Shown here in pieces: positions 1 through 8,207 of a DNA stretch of 64,000 nt; the first letter of the stretch is position 1; every line of letters starts with the position of its first letter. A program made the position numbers and the translations under genes. Origin of the DNA: a virus; the IMG/VR virus record IMGVR_UViG_3300045971_000277, positions 1 to 64,000 of that record; one strand, 5' to 3'. The notes beneath the pieces are model-generated. The model did not search any database. It was not told where the DNA came from and saw nothing but the letters and a program-made list of their open reading frames with translations.

Positions 1-80
1 GGTATCATAGATTGACTTCATACATAGCAGCTGGCTTTGATAAAATTCCAGCGATGGTATGGTAAACTCTAGCGGTAAAG

Positions 81-668
81 GTGGACGATGTGTCGGACAC
101 GTTAGTATTAAACTCGTCGTGGCAGCCCATCCGTACTATTTCATGGGAAGACGCGTTTTCGCTACTATTCAATCAAGGTAGCGACACCAGAATCAGCCGC
201 ACTAAGGCACATGTCGTTGAGTATTACGACGACCGCCGCGTGCATTCAGCGACCGAAGAGTGGCGGGTTCCGTCTGTGATTAGGCTAGCCGACACGTTCG
301 TGCGCAACCGTAATATGGTAAGGTTTTCTCGCGATGCCATATACACGCGTGACCATGGTATATGTCAGTATTGTGGCTCAAAGGTAGGCCGTGACGAGTT
401 TACCTTAGACCATATCGTACCGAAGTCGCGTGGTGGTAAGACCACCTGGGTAAATACAGTTGTAGCATGCGTAGCTTGCAATCAGCGCAAGGGCGATGCC
501 TCACTAACTACGTGCGGGATGGCGATACTAAAGCAGCCAGTCAAGCCTGACCGACCGATGGGCCAATTCACGGTTGAGTGGAATCGTGGAATGCCACAGG
601 CGTGGCGCTCATATATGCGTGATAACCTATATTGGTTTGGTGAGCTAGATAATGATAATGTCGGGTAG
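81..668 (+). CDS. HNH endonuclease
   Basis: A 195-aa HNH nuclease, probably a free-standing homing endonuclease. The N-terminus (TLVLNSSWQPIRTISWEDAF) matches the lead segment common to the McrA-like HNH family. The HNH core spans about residues 90-140: a first CxxC (CQYC), the metal-binding LDHIVPKSRGG with the catalytic DH, a conserved N (WVNTVVAC), and a second CxxC (CVAC) that completes the zinc site. The start is a GTG; no ATG lies close to it and no strong ribosome site is visible, so the start could move. It stands apart from the downstream small genes by a 120-base gap. The family assignment is firm; a homing role rather than a packaging-linked HNH role is inferred. Confidence 0.85.
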   Translation: MDDVSDTLVLNSSWQPIRTISWEDAFSLLFNQGSDTRISRTKAHVVEYYDDRRVHSATEEWRVPSVIRLADTFVRNRNMVRFSRDAIYTRDHGICQYCGSKVGRDEFTLDHIVPKSRGGKTTWVNTVVACVACNQRKGDASLTTCGMAILKQPVKPDRPMGQFTVEWNRGMPQAWRSYMRDNLYWFGELDNDNVG

Positions 669-688
669 GCACGACGTTTGCTACGCCG

Positions 689-790
689 ATGTCGCCTCCG
701 CCCGACACCAATATAGTCGAAACGCGCGGATTTACGTATATGATGAATGGCACGTCACTTGCTATATCGGTTCATAAGGAGACGTTATGA
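689..790 (+). CDS. possible 33-aa protein
   Basis: A short reading frame (MSPPPDTNIVETRG...) fills the gap between the HNH gene and the next membrane protein. Its TGA overlaps the next gene's ATG as ATGA, the coupling style seen elsewhere in this genome. It contains the strong ribosome site of the next gene in its last codons. It has no clear ribosome site of its own and no recognisable domain. It may be chance. Confidence 0.3.
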   Translation: MSPPPDTNIVETRGFTYMMNGTSLAISVHKETL

Positions 791-1089
791 ACCGTACATT
801 CTCGTTAGTCGGCGTTGGCTTTGGGCTCGTGGCATTCTTGGCTTTTGGATTGCTTCCGTCTGTATTGTATGGTGGGTACGCAGGCATTTTATTGGCAGGC
901 GGCATCTTTGGCACGCCATTGCAGCCTACCCTAGTAGTGCGTGCATTCGTTGTGTTTGGAATGGTATTTGGCGTGACCGCCATTGCTTCGCTGTTCGCCG
1001 TGATGGGAGCCGCCATCGGAACTGCCGTTGGCGCGCTTACGCAGTTTAACTCACCAAGAAAGGCTACAAATGATCAGGGTATTCTGTGA
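787..1089 (+). CDS. small hydrophobic membrane protein
   Basis: A 100-aa very hydrophobic protein with two or three predicted membrane segments (about residues 5-30, 30-45 and 55-85) rich in Gly, Ala, Val and Phe, and a short polar C-terminus ending in Lys/Asn/Asp. The start has a strong ribosome site (AAGGAG, about 5 bases upstream). It overlaps the next gene by 20 bases. No family is recognised. A role in the host inner membrane (holin-like or superinfection-related) is possible but nothing in the sequence proves it. Confidence 0.7.
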   Translation: MNRTFSLVGVGFGLVAFLAFGLLPSVLYGGYAGILLAGGIFGTPLQPTLVVRAFVVFGMVFGVTAIASLFAVMGAAIGTAVGALTQFNSPRKATNDQGIL

Positions 1090-1312
1090 TGTATGCTCGA
1101 CAGAGCTTGAGCTAAGCATGACAAGCCGTATCTCCTGCAGCTGGGGCTGCGGGCGCGACCTTTGCCTGTCTCATGTATTGTGGGACCAGCACGATCAGCC
1201 AGCATGCAAGTTCTGCGCTGAGTCGAAGTTGCTTAAGGTGCGTCTGAACGATATGGCGCGGGGTACGGAGCGGTTTGCGGTTGAACTGGTCGCACCCGTA
1301 TCTCCACGATAA
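1070..1312 (+). CDS. small zinc-finger protein
   Basis: An 80-aa protein with four metal-ligand pairs: CDVC near the N-terminus, CSWGC around residue 24, CLSH around residue 32 and CKFC around residue 47. The spacing suggests a compact two-zinc or RING/treble-clef-like fold. I chose the ATG inside a longer frame because AAGAAAGG sits 6-13 bases upstream; the frame could also begin 14 codons earlier. It overlaps the preceding membrane-protein gene. Function unknown; nucleic-acid or protein binding is the general expectation for such folds. Confidence 0.65.
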   Translation: MIRVFCDVCSTELELSMTSRISCSWGCGRDLCLSHVLWDQHDQPACKFCAESKLLKVRLNDMARGTERFAVELVAPVSPR

Positions 1313-1457
1313 TATCATTAGGCCCCGCTACTGACTTTACGTAGTCAAGTAGCGGGAATGTCTGATGCATGTAGCCATCAGGCCCGATAATACTAATCAG
1401 GTCCTTAAACTCAGGATCCCAGATTCCGAAGCTGACCAATTCGGCTGCGTCGCCCAT
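1233..1457 (-). CDS. possible antisense small protein
   Basis: The only minus-strand frame that reads like a protein: 74 aa starting MGDAAELVSFGIWDPEFKDL, with balanced acidic and hydrophobic residues and few rare amino acids. About 48 codons lie in DNA not used by any + strand gene; the rest overlaps the 3' end of the zinc-finger gene. No ribosome site is visible upstream of its ATG. If it is not real, 1313-1534 is an intergenic region carrying only the inverted repeat described next. Confidence 0.3.
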   Translation of the reverse strand: MGDAAELVSFGIWDPEFKDLISIIGPDGYMHQTFPLLDYVKSVAGPNDIIVEIRVRPVQPQTAPYPAPYRSDAP

Positions 1458-1498
1458 ACTGAATAGTAACGCGTGTGGCGCATTTGGTTACCATACTG

Positions 1499-1533
1499 TA
1501 TCACCGTGACTAGTATTATACGGCACGGTGATA
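1499..1533. promoter_or_regulatory. 10-bp inverted repeat over the translation start region
   Basis: A perfect inverted repeat, TATCACCGTG then CACGGTGATA, separated by 15 bases that include TAGTATTATA, a possible -10 element. The right arm ends one base before the ATG of the 986-aa gene and would cover its only ribosome-binding-like bases (GGTGAT). In DNA it could be an operator; in RNA it could hide the start. No U-tract follows, so a terminator is unlikely. Confidence 0.5.
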
Positions 1534-1534
1534 T

Positions 1535-4495
1535 ATGTCAAAACATACCTATAATCTCCCCGACGGACTCAATACTGAGAGCCTAGCGACTAAGCTAGCT
1601 CAAATTGCGGGTAGGGACTATGCGGACGCCCGCGTAATCTTTAACGCTATTATGAGTGATGCTAACGGCAAGCCCATATCGAAAGATCAATGGGAATCTG
1701 CGGTCCGGGTTAAGGCTGGCATGCGTGCCAGTAAGATCTGGCCCATTATTCGTAAGATGCTGAGCGATCATCGCATGGTGACGGCGCAGAAGTATCGTAT
1801 GAGTGAGCCAGAGCCGTCTGATGGGTCTGATGACTATCACGATCCAAAGCCGTCGCCTGGACCGTGCAAGCGTAAGAACTGCAGCGGCAAGGCAACGCAT
1901 GGCGGATATTGTAAGTCATGCAACGATGGCATGAAAGAGGATGCGTTTGACATGGCTCGTGGCGCGACTAAGGTCGCCCATCCGGTATGGGACCTATCGA
2001 CTGAGGGTCACGGCGATCCTGTAGTTGTACGTAAGATACAGGAAGAGGCTGAACGCGGTAAGATCGGTGAGCCCGGCTGGCTTGGCCGGATGGCATCGAC
2101 CTACATTGGCGGTAAGCGGGTTGCGGGCAAGGTGACAGCGGTTGATGGCACTCAGATTACGATGGACGTCGACGGCGAGCCTGTCTCGTCCGATCTCGCC
2201 TTTGTAAGTTTTTTAGCCGATAGGGACGCTGCAGAGCCAGCATCGCCCCTGACTAAGTCGGCTCAAGAAGTACCACCCGCACCAAAGCCGCGTTCGATTT
2301 TCCAAGAATGGGGCGATGTAGCCAAGGCTGTCGGTCAGTCATTCGGCCGTGGTAAGAAGCCCGGTGGCAAGCTTAACATTAAGCAAGAAGAGCAAGAAGG
2401 CGGAATGCCGCTGCTGGATGGCGGTAAGAACCCAGATGGTTCGATGATCCTGCCGGACGCCGACGAGCTACGCACATTCCTAATAAAGCTTCTACCGTCG
2501 TTCAGCGGTAAGCAGAAGTCTGCACAGCAACAGACGCTACCCGGCATGGGTGCACCGCCAACACCACAACAACCGGCACAGCCGTCTCCGCCGCAACCGG
2601 CGCAACCAGCACAACCTGCGGGGCTTGGCATCAACGTGAGCCCACAGCATAATATCCGTGGTCCAATCATCCGCCGTCTGACGAATGAGCTAGTGCGCGG
2701 CATCGACAACATTCGCCAGCGCTCGATCAATCGCATGATTGATGTGTATAAGGACCAGTTTGCGCCGAAGCTGAAAGAGCGCAAGTACATGGATATTTTG
2801 TGGTGGTGGAATCGTGAAGCCATCATCCAGAACCAGCTGGGCCAAATCATCCAGGTCTTGGATAAGACTTATCAGGCGCCGATGAAGGCTCCATACCAGC
2901 AGCAGTCGATACACGAAGTGCAGGAGCACAAGCCAGAAAACGCGCCTGATCAACCAGAGGCCGTGCCGCAAGCACCGGAGCCTGAACAGCTAGAACTATT
3001 TAAGAAGGCACAGGCACTAATACAGGCCGAGCTTCAGAAGGCCGCACAGCGCATGGGGCCGAATGCGGCATCGACGTTTGAGTTACAGTATATTGTTCGG
3101 GTTTTAACCAAGTTTGGTTTCCCGATTAACGACAAGCAGGCATTGATGTCGGTGCTTGAGTTAAACAAGAACCATGCCGTATCGAACGTCGTCGACCGTG
3201 TGCCTGACGCCGATTGGGCTGAATTTATACAAAACGTGGGCAAGCCAGCCGCCGACGATGGCGCGCTTGTAGATTCGCGTCCTGAATGGTGGACCCAGTA
3301 TCGTCCGGTTTCACCTGAGAGCGAAGGATCGTTCGACGACTATGATATAGATGAAGCTCCACCAATGTCGATGGATGAAGCGCTACCGAAGAAAGCGCAA
3401 GCGCAAGACACGATTAAGCGTAACTGGATGGCTCTAGAGTGGCTGTGGTGGATGGCCGACGCTGGATTCTCTCTAAACAGCTATGAGAATATGAAGGAAC
3501 TGGCAGCAAAGTTCCCGATCTCGGCCCATCGCGGCCCGGCCTTAGCCGCATCGATGTCTGATACGGAATACGAAGACCTATGGCGGTCTGGTCAGATTAA
3601 CCAGTTCGGCTCCATGAACGGCCTACCTGAAAAGCTGCAGCAGCACAGCGAGGGTGACCGTGGGCCGGTAGAAGATGCGTGGCCCGCTAATTATCGCAAG
3701 TGGCGTGAGAACACGAACGTGAACGAGCCCGTTAAGGTCGTGCGTGAAGTGCCGAAGAATGACATGATGGACGTTGGCGAAGAAGCAGAAGTCTCGATGG
3801 AAGACGTTCGTCCGAAGTCTATACCGTCGCGGATGACCAATAATGATCCTAAGCCGACCGGCACGACCAACATGACGACGGTAACGCAGATGCCTCAGCG
3901 GATTCCGTTTAATCAGGTTCGGCCGATGCCAGGGTTCACTTCAGGCCAGATACTGAAGCAGCCCGGTGGCAAGCTATCGGTGTTGATTGCTAAGCCGGGC
4001 GGGCGTGACCAGACTACCGCGTCGGTCGGTCAAGGCGTTATGCTACGTAAGTTTGGTCAAGGCCTTGGATACATCGTTGGGCAAGATGGCGGCGGCAAGC
4101 TAGTAGTTTGGCTCGAGAAGTTACAAGATTTACGTGCCGTCGACGCATCCGAAGTCGAACTTGACCTTAAGAATCGTAAGCTAGCTTCAGTCGCCACCAT
4201 CGTAGCTGATGCCGTGCGAAATGCGCAGCAACAGAATCAACCAATGCAGCCGATGCAGCCCGGCCCTAGCTCACCTAATGCCCCAACGACTCAAGAAGGA
4301 ATTCCGGTACAGCCCGGCGACATTATAAAGCCAAAGACTGACGCGGGCCCGCCAGCCAATCCTGACAATACCGGCCAAGTGCAGTCGGTCGGACCAGATG
4401 GATCCGTGGTGATGCAGACTGAGCAGGGTAAGCCCGCAGCGGTTGCGCCGGATGATACGAAGAAATTCGAAGCTATACCAAGCATTAATATCTAG
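1535..4495 (+). CDS. giant structural-like protein 1 (986 aa)
   Basis: A large hydrophilic protein of unknown function. An N-terminal helical segment (about 1-90) is followed by a four-Cys zinc knuckle (C111, C116, C126, C129). An SH3/KOW-like stretch lies at about 185-230 (GWLGRMASTYIGGKR). Then come Pro/Gln-rich linkers (about 340-365), a helical part with many Trp (WWW around 425, WLWWMADAG around 635), and a second SH3-like stretch around 830-880. Several K-x-A-Q sequences occur (TKSAQ, QKSAQ, KKAQ, QKAAQ). A segment near 540 (NHAVSNVVDRVPDADW) resembles one in the 867-aa protein downstream. It begins a series of four such genes upstream of the terminase. I infer a virion or head-interior role only from position and style. 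Confidence 0.85.
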   Translation: MSKHTYNLPDGLNTESLATKLAQIAGRDYADARVIFNAIMSDANGKPISKDQWESAVRVKAGMRASKIWPIIRKMLSDHRMVTAQKYRMSEPEPSDGSDDYHDPKPSPGPCKRKNCSGKATHGGYCKSCNDGMKEDAFDMARGATKVAHPVWDLSTEGHGDPVVVRKIQEEAERGKIGEPGWLGRMASTYIGGKRVAGKVTAVDGTQITMDVDGEPVSSDLAFVSFLADRDAAEPASPLTKSAQEVPPAPKPRSIFQEWGDVAKAVGQSFGRGKKPGGKLNIKQEEQEGGMPLLDGGKNPDGSMILPDADELRTFLIKLLPSFSGKQKSAQQQTLPGMGAPPTPQQPAQPSPPQPAQPAQPAGLGINVSPQHNIRGPIIRRLTNELVRGIDNIRQRSINRMIDVYKDQFAPKLKERKYMDILWWWNREAIIQNQLGQIIQVLDKTYQAPMKAPYQQQSIHEVQEHKPENAPDQPEAVPQAPEPEQLELFKKAQALIQAELQKAAQRMGPNAASTFELQYIVRVLTKFGFPINDKQALMSVLELNKNHAVSNVVDRVPDADWAEFIQNVGKPAADDGALVDSRPEWWTQYRPVSPESEGSFDDYDIDEAPPMSMDEALPKKAQAQDTIKRNWMALEWLWWMADAGFSLNSYENMKELAAKFPISAHRGPALAASMSDTEYEDLWRSGQINQFGSMNGLPEKLQQHSEGDRGPVEDAWPANYRKWRENTNVNEPVKVVREVPKNDMMDVGEEAEVSMEDVRPKSIPSRMTNNDPKPTGTTNMTTVTQMPQRIPFNQVRPMPGFTSGQILKQPGGKLSVLIAKPGGRDQTTASVGQGVMLRKFGQGLGYIVGQDGGGKLVVWLEKLQDLRAVDASEVELDLKNRKLASVATIVADAVRNAQQQNQPMQPMQPGPSSPNAPTTQEGIPVQPGDIIKPKTDAGPPANPDNTGQVQSVGPDGSVVMQTEQGKPAAVAPDDTKKFEAIPSINI

Positions 4496-4558
4496 TCTGG
4501 GTTTCTAGCGTAGTGCGGTGAAATTATTATCTACGTGCGGCAATAAATAGGAGTTACA

Positions 4559-4882
4559 ATGGCACTTCAGAAATGGGCAGTTGACAGCGCGGCTAAGAAG
4601 TACTGGGAAGAGTACTATCGTGAATATGGGCGCTCGTGGGTACGTGATATCCCGCGCCGGATTCGTGCTGCGGTTAAGACTGCTGCTAAGTCTAACGCAA
4701 TTGCGATCGAGGCCGGTCTAGTCACCCCGATTGGCACCACGTGGGACGACGAGTCGGTATATCTGGAGGGCGTATTCCGCCCCGCTACCGGCCCTGCAAT
4801 GCTCTTTAACGCGTCATTCGATCACGAAGGTAGTGTGACTTCGTTTGATGCGATTCCGCTGGAAGCTACCAAGCCGGAATAA
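4559..4882 (+). CDS. small phage protein with YWE..YG motif
   Basis: A 107-aa protein. Residues 8-32 contain VDSAAKKYWEEYYREYG followed by a basic IPRRIR stretch. The motif recurs in the 867-aa protein (VDQEAKDYWEDLFGPYG), so the two share a module. The C-terminal half looks like beta strands. A good ribosome site (AGGAG) lies 6 bases before the ATG, and the 63-base gap upstream (containing ATTATTATCTACG) may hold a promoter. Function unknown; a structural-module partner of the large proteins is plausible. Confidence 0.75.
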   Translation: MALQKWAVDSAAKKYWEEYYREYGRSWVRDIPRRIRAAVKTAAKSNAIAIEAGLVTPIGTTWDDESVYLEGVFRPATGPAMLFNASFDHEGSVTSFDAIPLEATKPE

Positions 4883-4884
4883 GC

Positions 4885-5085
4885 ATGACGAAACGGGCGA
4901 AAGTCATCCAGATATCGCCCAAGCCTGAGCCAGTCAGGAAGTCTGAGTCGTATTGGCTATGTGCAGGCTGCAATGATAAGATCTCTATACCGTCTGGTCT
5001 TACTGCAGATGAGTTAGTCGACATGACGCGGTCACACATGGAAGTGTGCGAGCCTACACAATTAGCAAAAGCAGCGAATCAGTAG
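4885..5085 (+). CDS. small zinc-finger protein (CxxC...HxxxC)
   Basis: A 66-aa basic protein whose middle holds CAGC (about residues 27-30) and an H-x3-C pair (about 52-56), a C2HC-type single zinc finger with a helix between. It starts two bases after the previous stop, so translation is probably coupled, and it ends just before the next giant gene. The ATG is the only start in the frame near the previous stop. No target is known. Confidence 0.7.
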   Translation: MTKRAKVIQISPKPEPVRKSESYWLCAGCNDKISIPSGLTADELVDMTRSHMEVCEPTQLAKAANQ

Positions 5086-5096
5086 CCGAGGATACC

Positions 5097-8000
5097 ATGA
5101 ACACACGGATAGCACTAAAGGCTTATACCAAGGGCGAGACACAGGATCTAGGTCATGTGGCTGGTCCGTTAGCTAAGTTCGCCAAGAAGTATGCTGCGGC
5201 GTACGAGGCTAAGGAGCGCGCTATTATAATGCGCAAGAACCAGGATCAACTGGTAAGCCCAGTCCTTGATGTGTTGCGCCAGAAGATCGCAGCCAAGCTT
5301 GGTGAGAAGCAGCTGTCGACACCAATTGCGATGCGCTTTGACGCGTATCAGGCGGTTCGCAAGGCGTCTGAGCACGATCAGGCTGATTCTGGCCTATCGC
5401 GCCTCGCTCGCCACCTTGAGGCTTCGTGGACCAAGGACCCTATGGGTTCCATCACCCTAGGTGAGGTCATGGAGCTTCGCCGTCATTATAGCGATTCCTA
5501 TCCGAAGTCCAAGGTCGCCAAGGTGCTCGACACTGAGCTACCTAAGGTCGGCTATGCCCAGCTTCCTGTGGCAAAGCTTGCCAAGATCGCCGCGCAGATT
5601 CAGGATCAGGCTGATTTCGATCAGGCCATTCTGATGCACCAGCTGGCTGGTGACGACATTCGCTCGGTCCAAGCCCGCACACTGATCCGTGAGCTAGTCG
5701 ATCTTAAGGGCACCACGGTTGAGGCCAAGACGGCAGCAGCAGCAGCAGCAGATGATCGCACCAATATGGAGCGCGTGACGGACCGTATTGCGAAGGAAGC
5801 CCAGCTGGGTGGCCCTCCGTCGCATAAGGGTCCGCCGATGCCGCCCCATAAGGGTCCGCCAATGGGCGAGCCTCCTGATGAAGGTATCTTGGATGGTGGC
5901 ATCGATGACATCATGGACATGGGCGACCTCGACCTAGAGGGTCCGGGCGAAGAGCTACCGCTTGGCGCACCCGAAGAGGGTGGCGCTGGTGACGCTCCAG
6001 AACTGGCCGAAGAGGTTCGTGAGTTCACACAGAATGAAGTCGCCCCGAATCTCCCGGGCATCGAAGAGTACAATGAGGTTGAGCGTGCCGAGACCGGCGC
6101 GGGTCCCGTAGACGACCCGATCGATTGGGCATTTGCTGAGGGTCAGGAAATGGGCGAAGATGGCCAGCCTGCCCACACCGTTAGCCCGTCGAAGCCCGGC
6201 TGGGTCGAGGAAGAGCTAAGTGAGCACGGCGTTGACGGCCCGCCAGCTGGTGAGCCGCCTATGGTTGACGACCTTGATAGTCTCGAGGATGATGTCGAGA
6301 ATATCGTGATGGCTCGTGCCGCTGGCAAGTTCCAGGCCGTAACGAAGTCTCCGCCCGGTTTCGAGAAGTGGGTCATGAATCGTAAGGCTGAGGGCATGGA
6401 CCCCGACATGGCGTATGCGACGGCTTGGGCCAAGCACAGCCGTGGCGAAGCCCCGACGAAGCAGGCGCAGTGGGACCGCGACACACAGGAGTGGCTGAAT
6501 AGCTTCGGTGGTGGCGATGAGCTGCCGGGCGGCCTGTGTCAGACCTGTGGTGAACCCAATTGTGATGACGAGAATTGCGTGGTCGACCGTAATCTAAATC
6601 AGGCTAAGCCGGGCCGGACCGACAGTCTTGTTGGGCGCGATCCCGATGCCGTGCTGGACCAGCCACGTGGTGATAGCCCGTATGGTGGTGGCGGGGCCAA
6701 GAGGCGGTTGGATGAGCGCATTAAGGGCCGTGGGCACGAAGGCCGCCCTGAACTTGGTGGCCCGCGTCTAGCCGCTGGTGGACTTAATAAGACGCCGATG
6801 AGCAATGGCGAGCATCCTAAGGTCACCACCTACGCGCCTGAGCGTGGCAAGGATGGAGGGGCCGAGTTGACTAAGGACGAGACTAAGGCGCTATCGGTGA
6901 ATGAAATCGAAGCCGCTATTATCGACCGTGGTGAAACCGTCAAGGTCGGCAATGTATCAATCCTGATCAACAATCAGGATGAGGTCGAGCTTTGGGTCAA
7001 GGACGCTGGTCGTGCCTGCGATCTGCAGGATATCGACGTCGCCATCGCTGATTTTATCCGGTATGCCACACTAGAGCGTGAAGTGCCCAAGGGTAATGCG
7101 GGCAGCTTCGCCGTTACTACGTTGCAGCCGGTTCCGTGCGGTAAGTGCGCTAGCGTCAATTACTTCCAGCCCACTACAAACCCGTCTGATCTGTTTGAGT
7201 GCGAGTGCGGTCACCGGACAAAGAATGCGACGATCATGTCGCTGGTCAAGCACGGCCAGCTAAACCGTCTGTATCACCTCAAGGTTGAGCTACCGTCGGC
7301 CGCCCGTGGTTCGAAGCAGCAGGTTAAGAACGCGATGGCGCACATCATGAAGAACATGGTGGGCAAGTCCGTCACAGCTTCGTTCGAAGGCGTACGTAGT
7401 GGCATCGCTAGCATTCGGATCGATCACGCTAATAACGCAGCCGTGTCGAAGATCGTTGACACCTTCAAGCGTGCCGGATTCAAGCACGTTGCTCAACTGA
7501 GTGGTGGCCCGGTTCCGGGTGGCGCTGACATGCCTGTCGCAGAAATGCCGAAGGACACGGTTCCGGCTGGTAAGCCTGCTGGCGGCAATGCGGCTCCTCC
7601 GCCTGCAGCGGCTGGTGACGTCGGCATGGGCATTTCGATGCCTGACATGCCGTCGACGCTGAAGCACTATAAGAGCAAGGGCATCGGGTTCGTTGAAGCA
7701 CTAGCGAATCTAAAGAAGGATTTCCCTGAGTTCGTTGAGAATCACCTGACCGGCAACCCGCAGGCTGAGGCCGATCTGTTCGCATTGGCACAGCAGCTGT
7801 GGTTCCAGGCTCCAGCACCGACACCGGATGCGGCTCCGCCTCCTGAGGGTGCTGCACCCGGCATGGCCGCCACTGCTTTCAAGGATCCAGCCGTACGTAA
7901 GCCGAAGGATCACGTGAGCGTTGGCAAGAAGCCGCTAGGCACTGAGTCGGATAGCGAGCACAAGATGAAGTCGCCCGCGATCAAGAAGAAGCATCCGGCG

Positions 8001-8198
8001 AAGCAGAAGAGCCCGACGGATCTTGGCAAGCACAGCGATGATAAGGACCCGGGCAGCTTCGGCGCTGAAAAGCCGCCGAAGGATGGCAAGCGTCCGGGCG
8101 CTGGCGATGCTAAGGGGACCAAGGCTCCTTCGAAGGGCATGCACGGCAAGGATAGCGACAACGACCCAGCTAAGTCAATTCCGCTTCCAAATAAGTAA
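5097..8198 (+). CDS. giant structural-like protein 2 (1033 aa)
   Basis: The start chosen is the ATG with GAGG 5 bases upstream; an in-frame GTG 17 codons earlier overlaps the previous gene and lacks a ribosome site. The N-terminal 230 residues are helical, with a poly-Ala run encoded by a CAG repeat. Then follow a Pro/Gly/acidic linker with repeated HKGPPMPP units (about 240-265), a Cys cluster around 480 (CQTCGEPNCDDENC) and a four-Cys zinc ribbon around 680-710 (CGKC...CECG). The C-terminal 100 residues are Lys/Pro/Gly-rich and disordered. KEAQ and KQAQ sequences occur in the linkers. It looks like a multi-domain virion or DNA-handling protein; no family recognised. Confidence 0.85.
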   Translation: MNTRIALKAYTKGETQDLGHVAGPLAKFAKKYAAAYEAKERAIIMRKNQDQLVSPVLDVLRQKIAAKLGEKQLSTPIAMRFDAYQAVRKASEHDQADSGLSRLARHLEASWTKDPMGSITLGEVMELRRHYSDSYPKSKVAKVLDTELPKVGYAQLPVAKLAKIAAQIQDQADFDQAILMHQLAGDDIRSVQARTLIRELVDLKGTTVEAKTAAAAAADDRTNMERVTDRIAKEAQLGGPPSHKGPPMPPHKGPPMGEPPDEGILDGGIDDIMDMGDLDLEGPGEELPLGAPEEGGAGDAPELAEEVREFTQNEVAPNLPGIEEYNEVERAETGAGPVDDPIDWAFAEGQEMGEDGQPAHTVSPSKPGWVEEELSEHGVDGPPAGEPPMVDDLDSLEDDVENIVMARAAGKFQAVTKSPPGFEKWVMNRKAEGMDPDMAYATAWAKHSRGEAPTKQAQWDRDTQEWLNSFGGGDELPGGLCQTCGEPNCDDENCVVDRNLNQAKPGRTDSLVGRDPDAVLDQPRGDSPYGGGGAKRRLDERIKGRGHEGRPELGGPRLAAGGLNKTPMSNGEHPKVTTYAPERGKDGGAELTKDETKALSVNEIEAAIIDRGETVKVGNVSILINNQDEVELWVKDAGRACDLQDIDVAIADFIRYATLEREVPKGNAGSFAVTTLQPVPCGKCASVNYFQPTTNPSDLFECECGHRTKNATIMSLVKHGQLNRLYHLKVELPSAARGSKQQVKNAMAHIMKNMVGKSVTASFEGVRSGIASIRIDHANNAAVSKIVDTFKRAGFKHVAQLSGGPVPGGADMPVAEMPKDTVPAGKPAGGNAAPPPAAAGDVGMGISMPDMPSTLKHYKSKGIGFVEALANLKKDFPEFVENHLTGNPQAEADLFALAQQLWFQAPAPTPDAAPPPEGAAPGMAATAFKDPAVRKPKDHVSVGKKPLGTESDSEHKMKSPAIKKKHPAKQKSPTDLGKHSDDKDPGSFGAEKPPKDGKRPGAGDAKGTKAPSKGMHGKDSDNDPAKSIPLPNK

Positions 8199-8207
8199 GA
8201 GGGTACG

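Noticed and set aside
568-753. 61-codon minus-strand frame over the first HNH 3' end
   Set aside because: Overlaps a well-supported gene, has no ribosome site and low protein-like character.
5046-5096. GTG start for giant protein 2
   Set aside because: It lies within the preceding zinc-finger gene and has no ribosome site, whereas the ATG 17 codons later has GAGG at good spacing.
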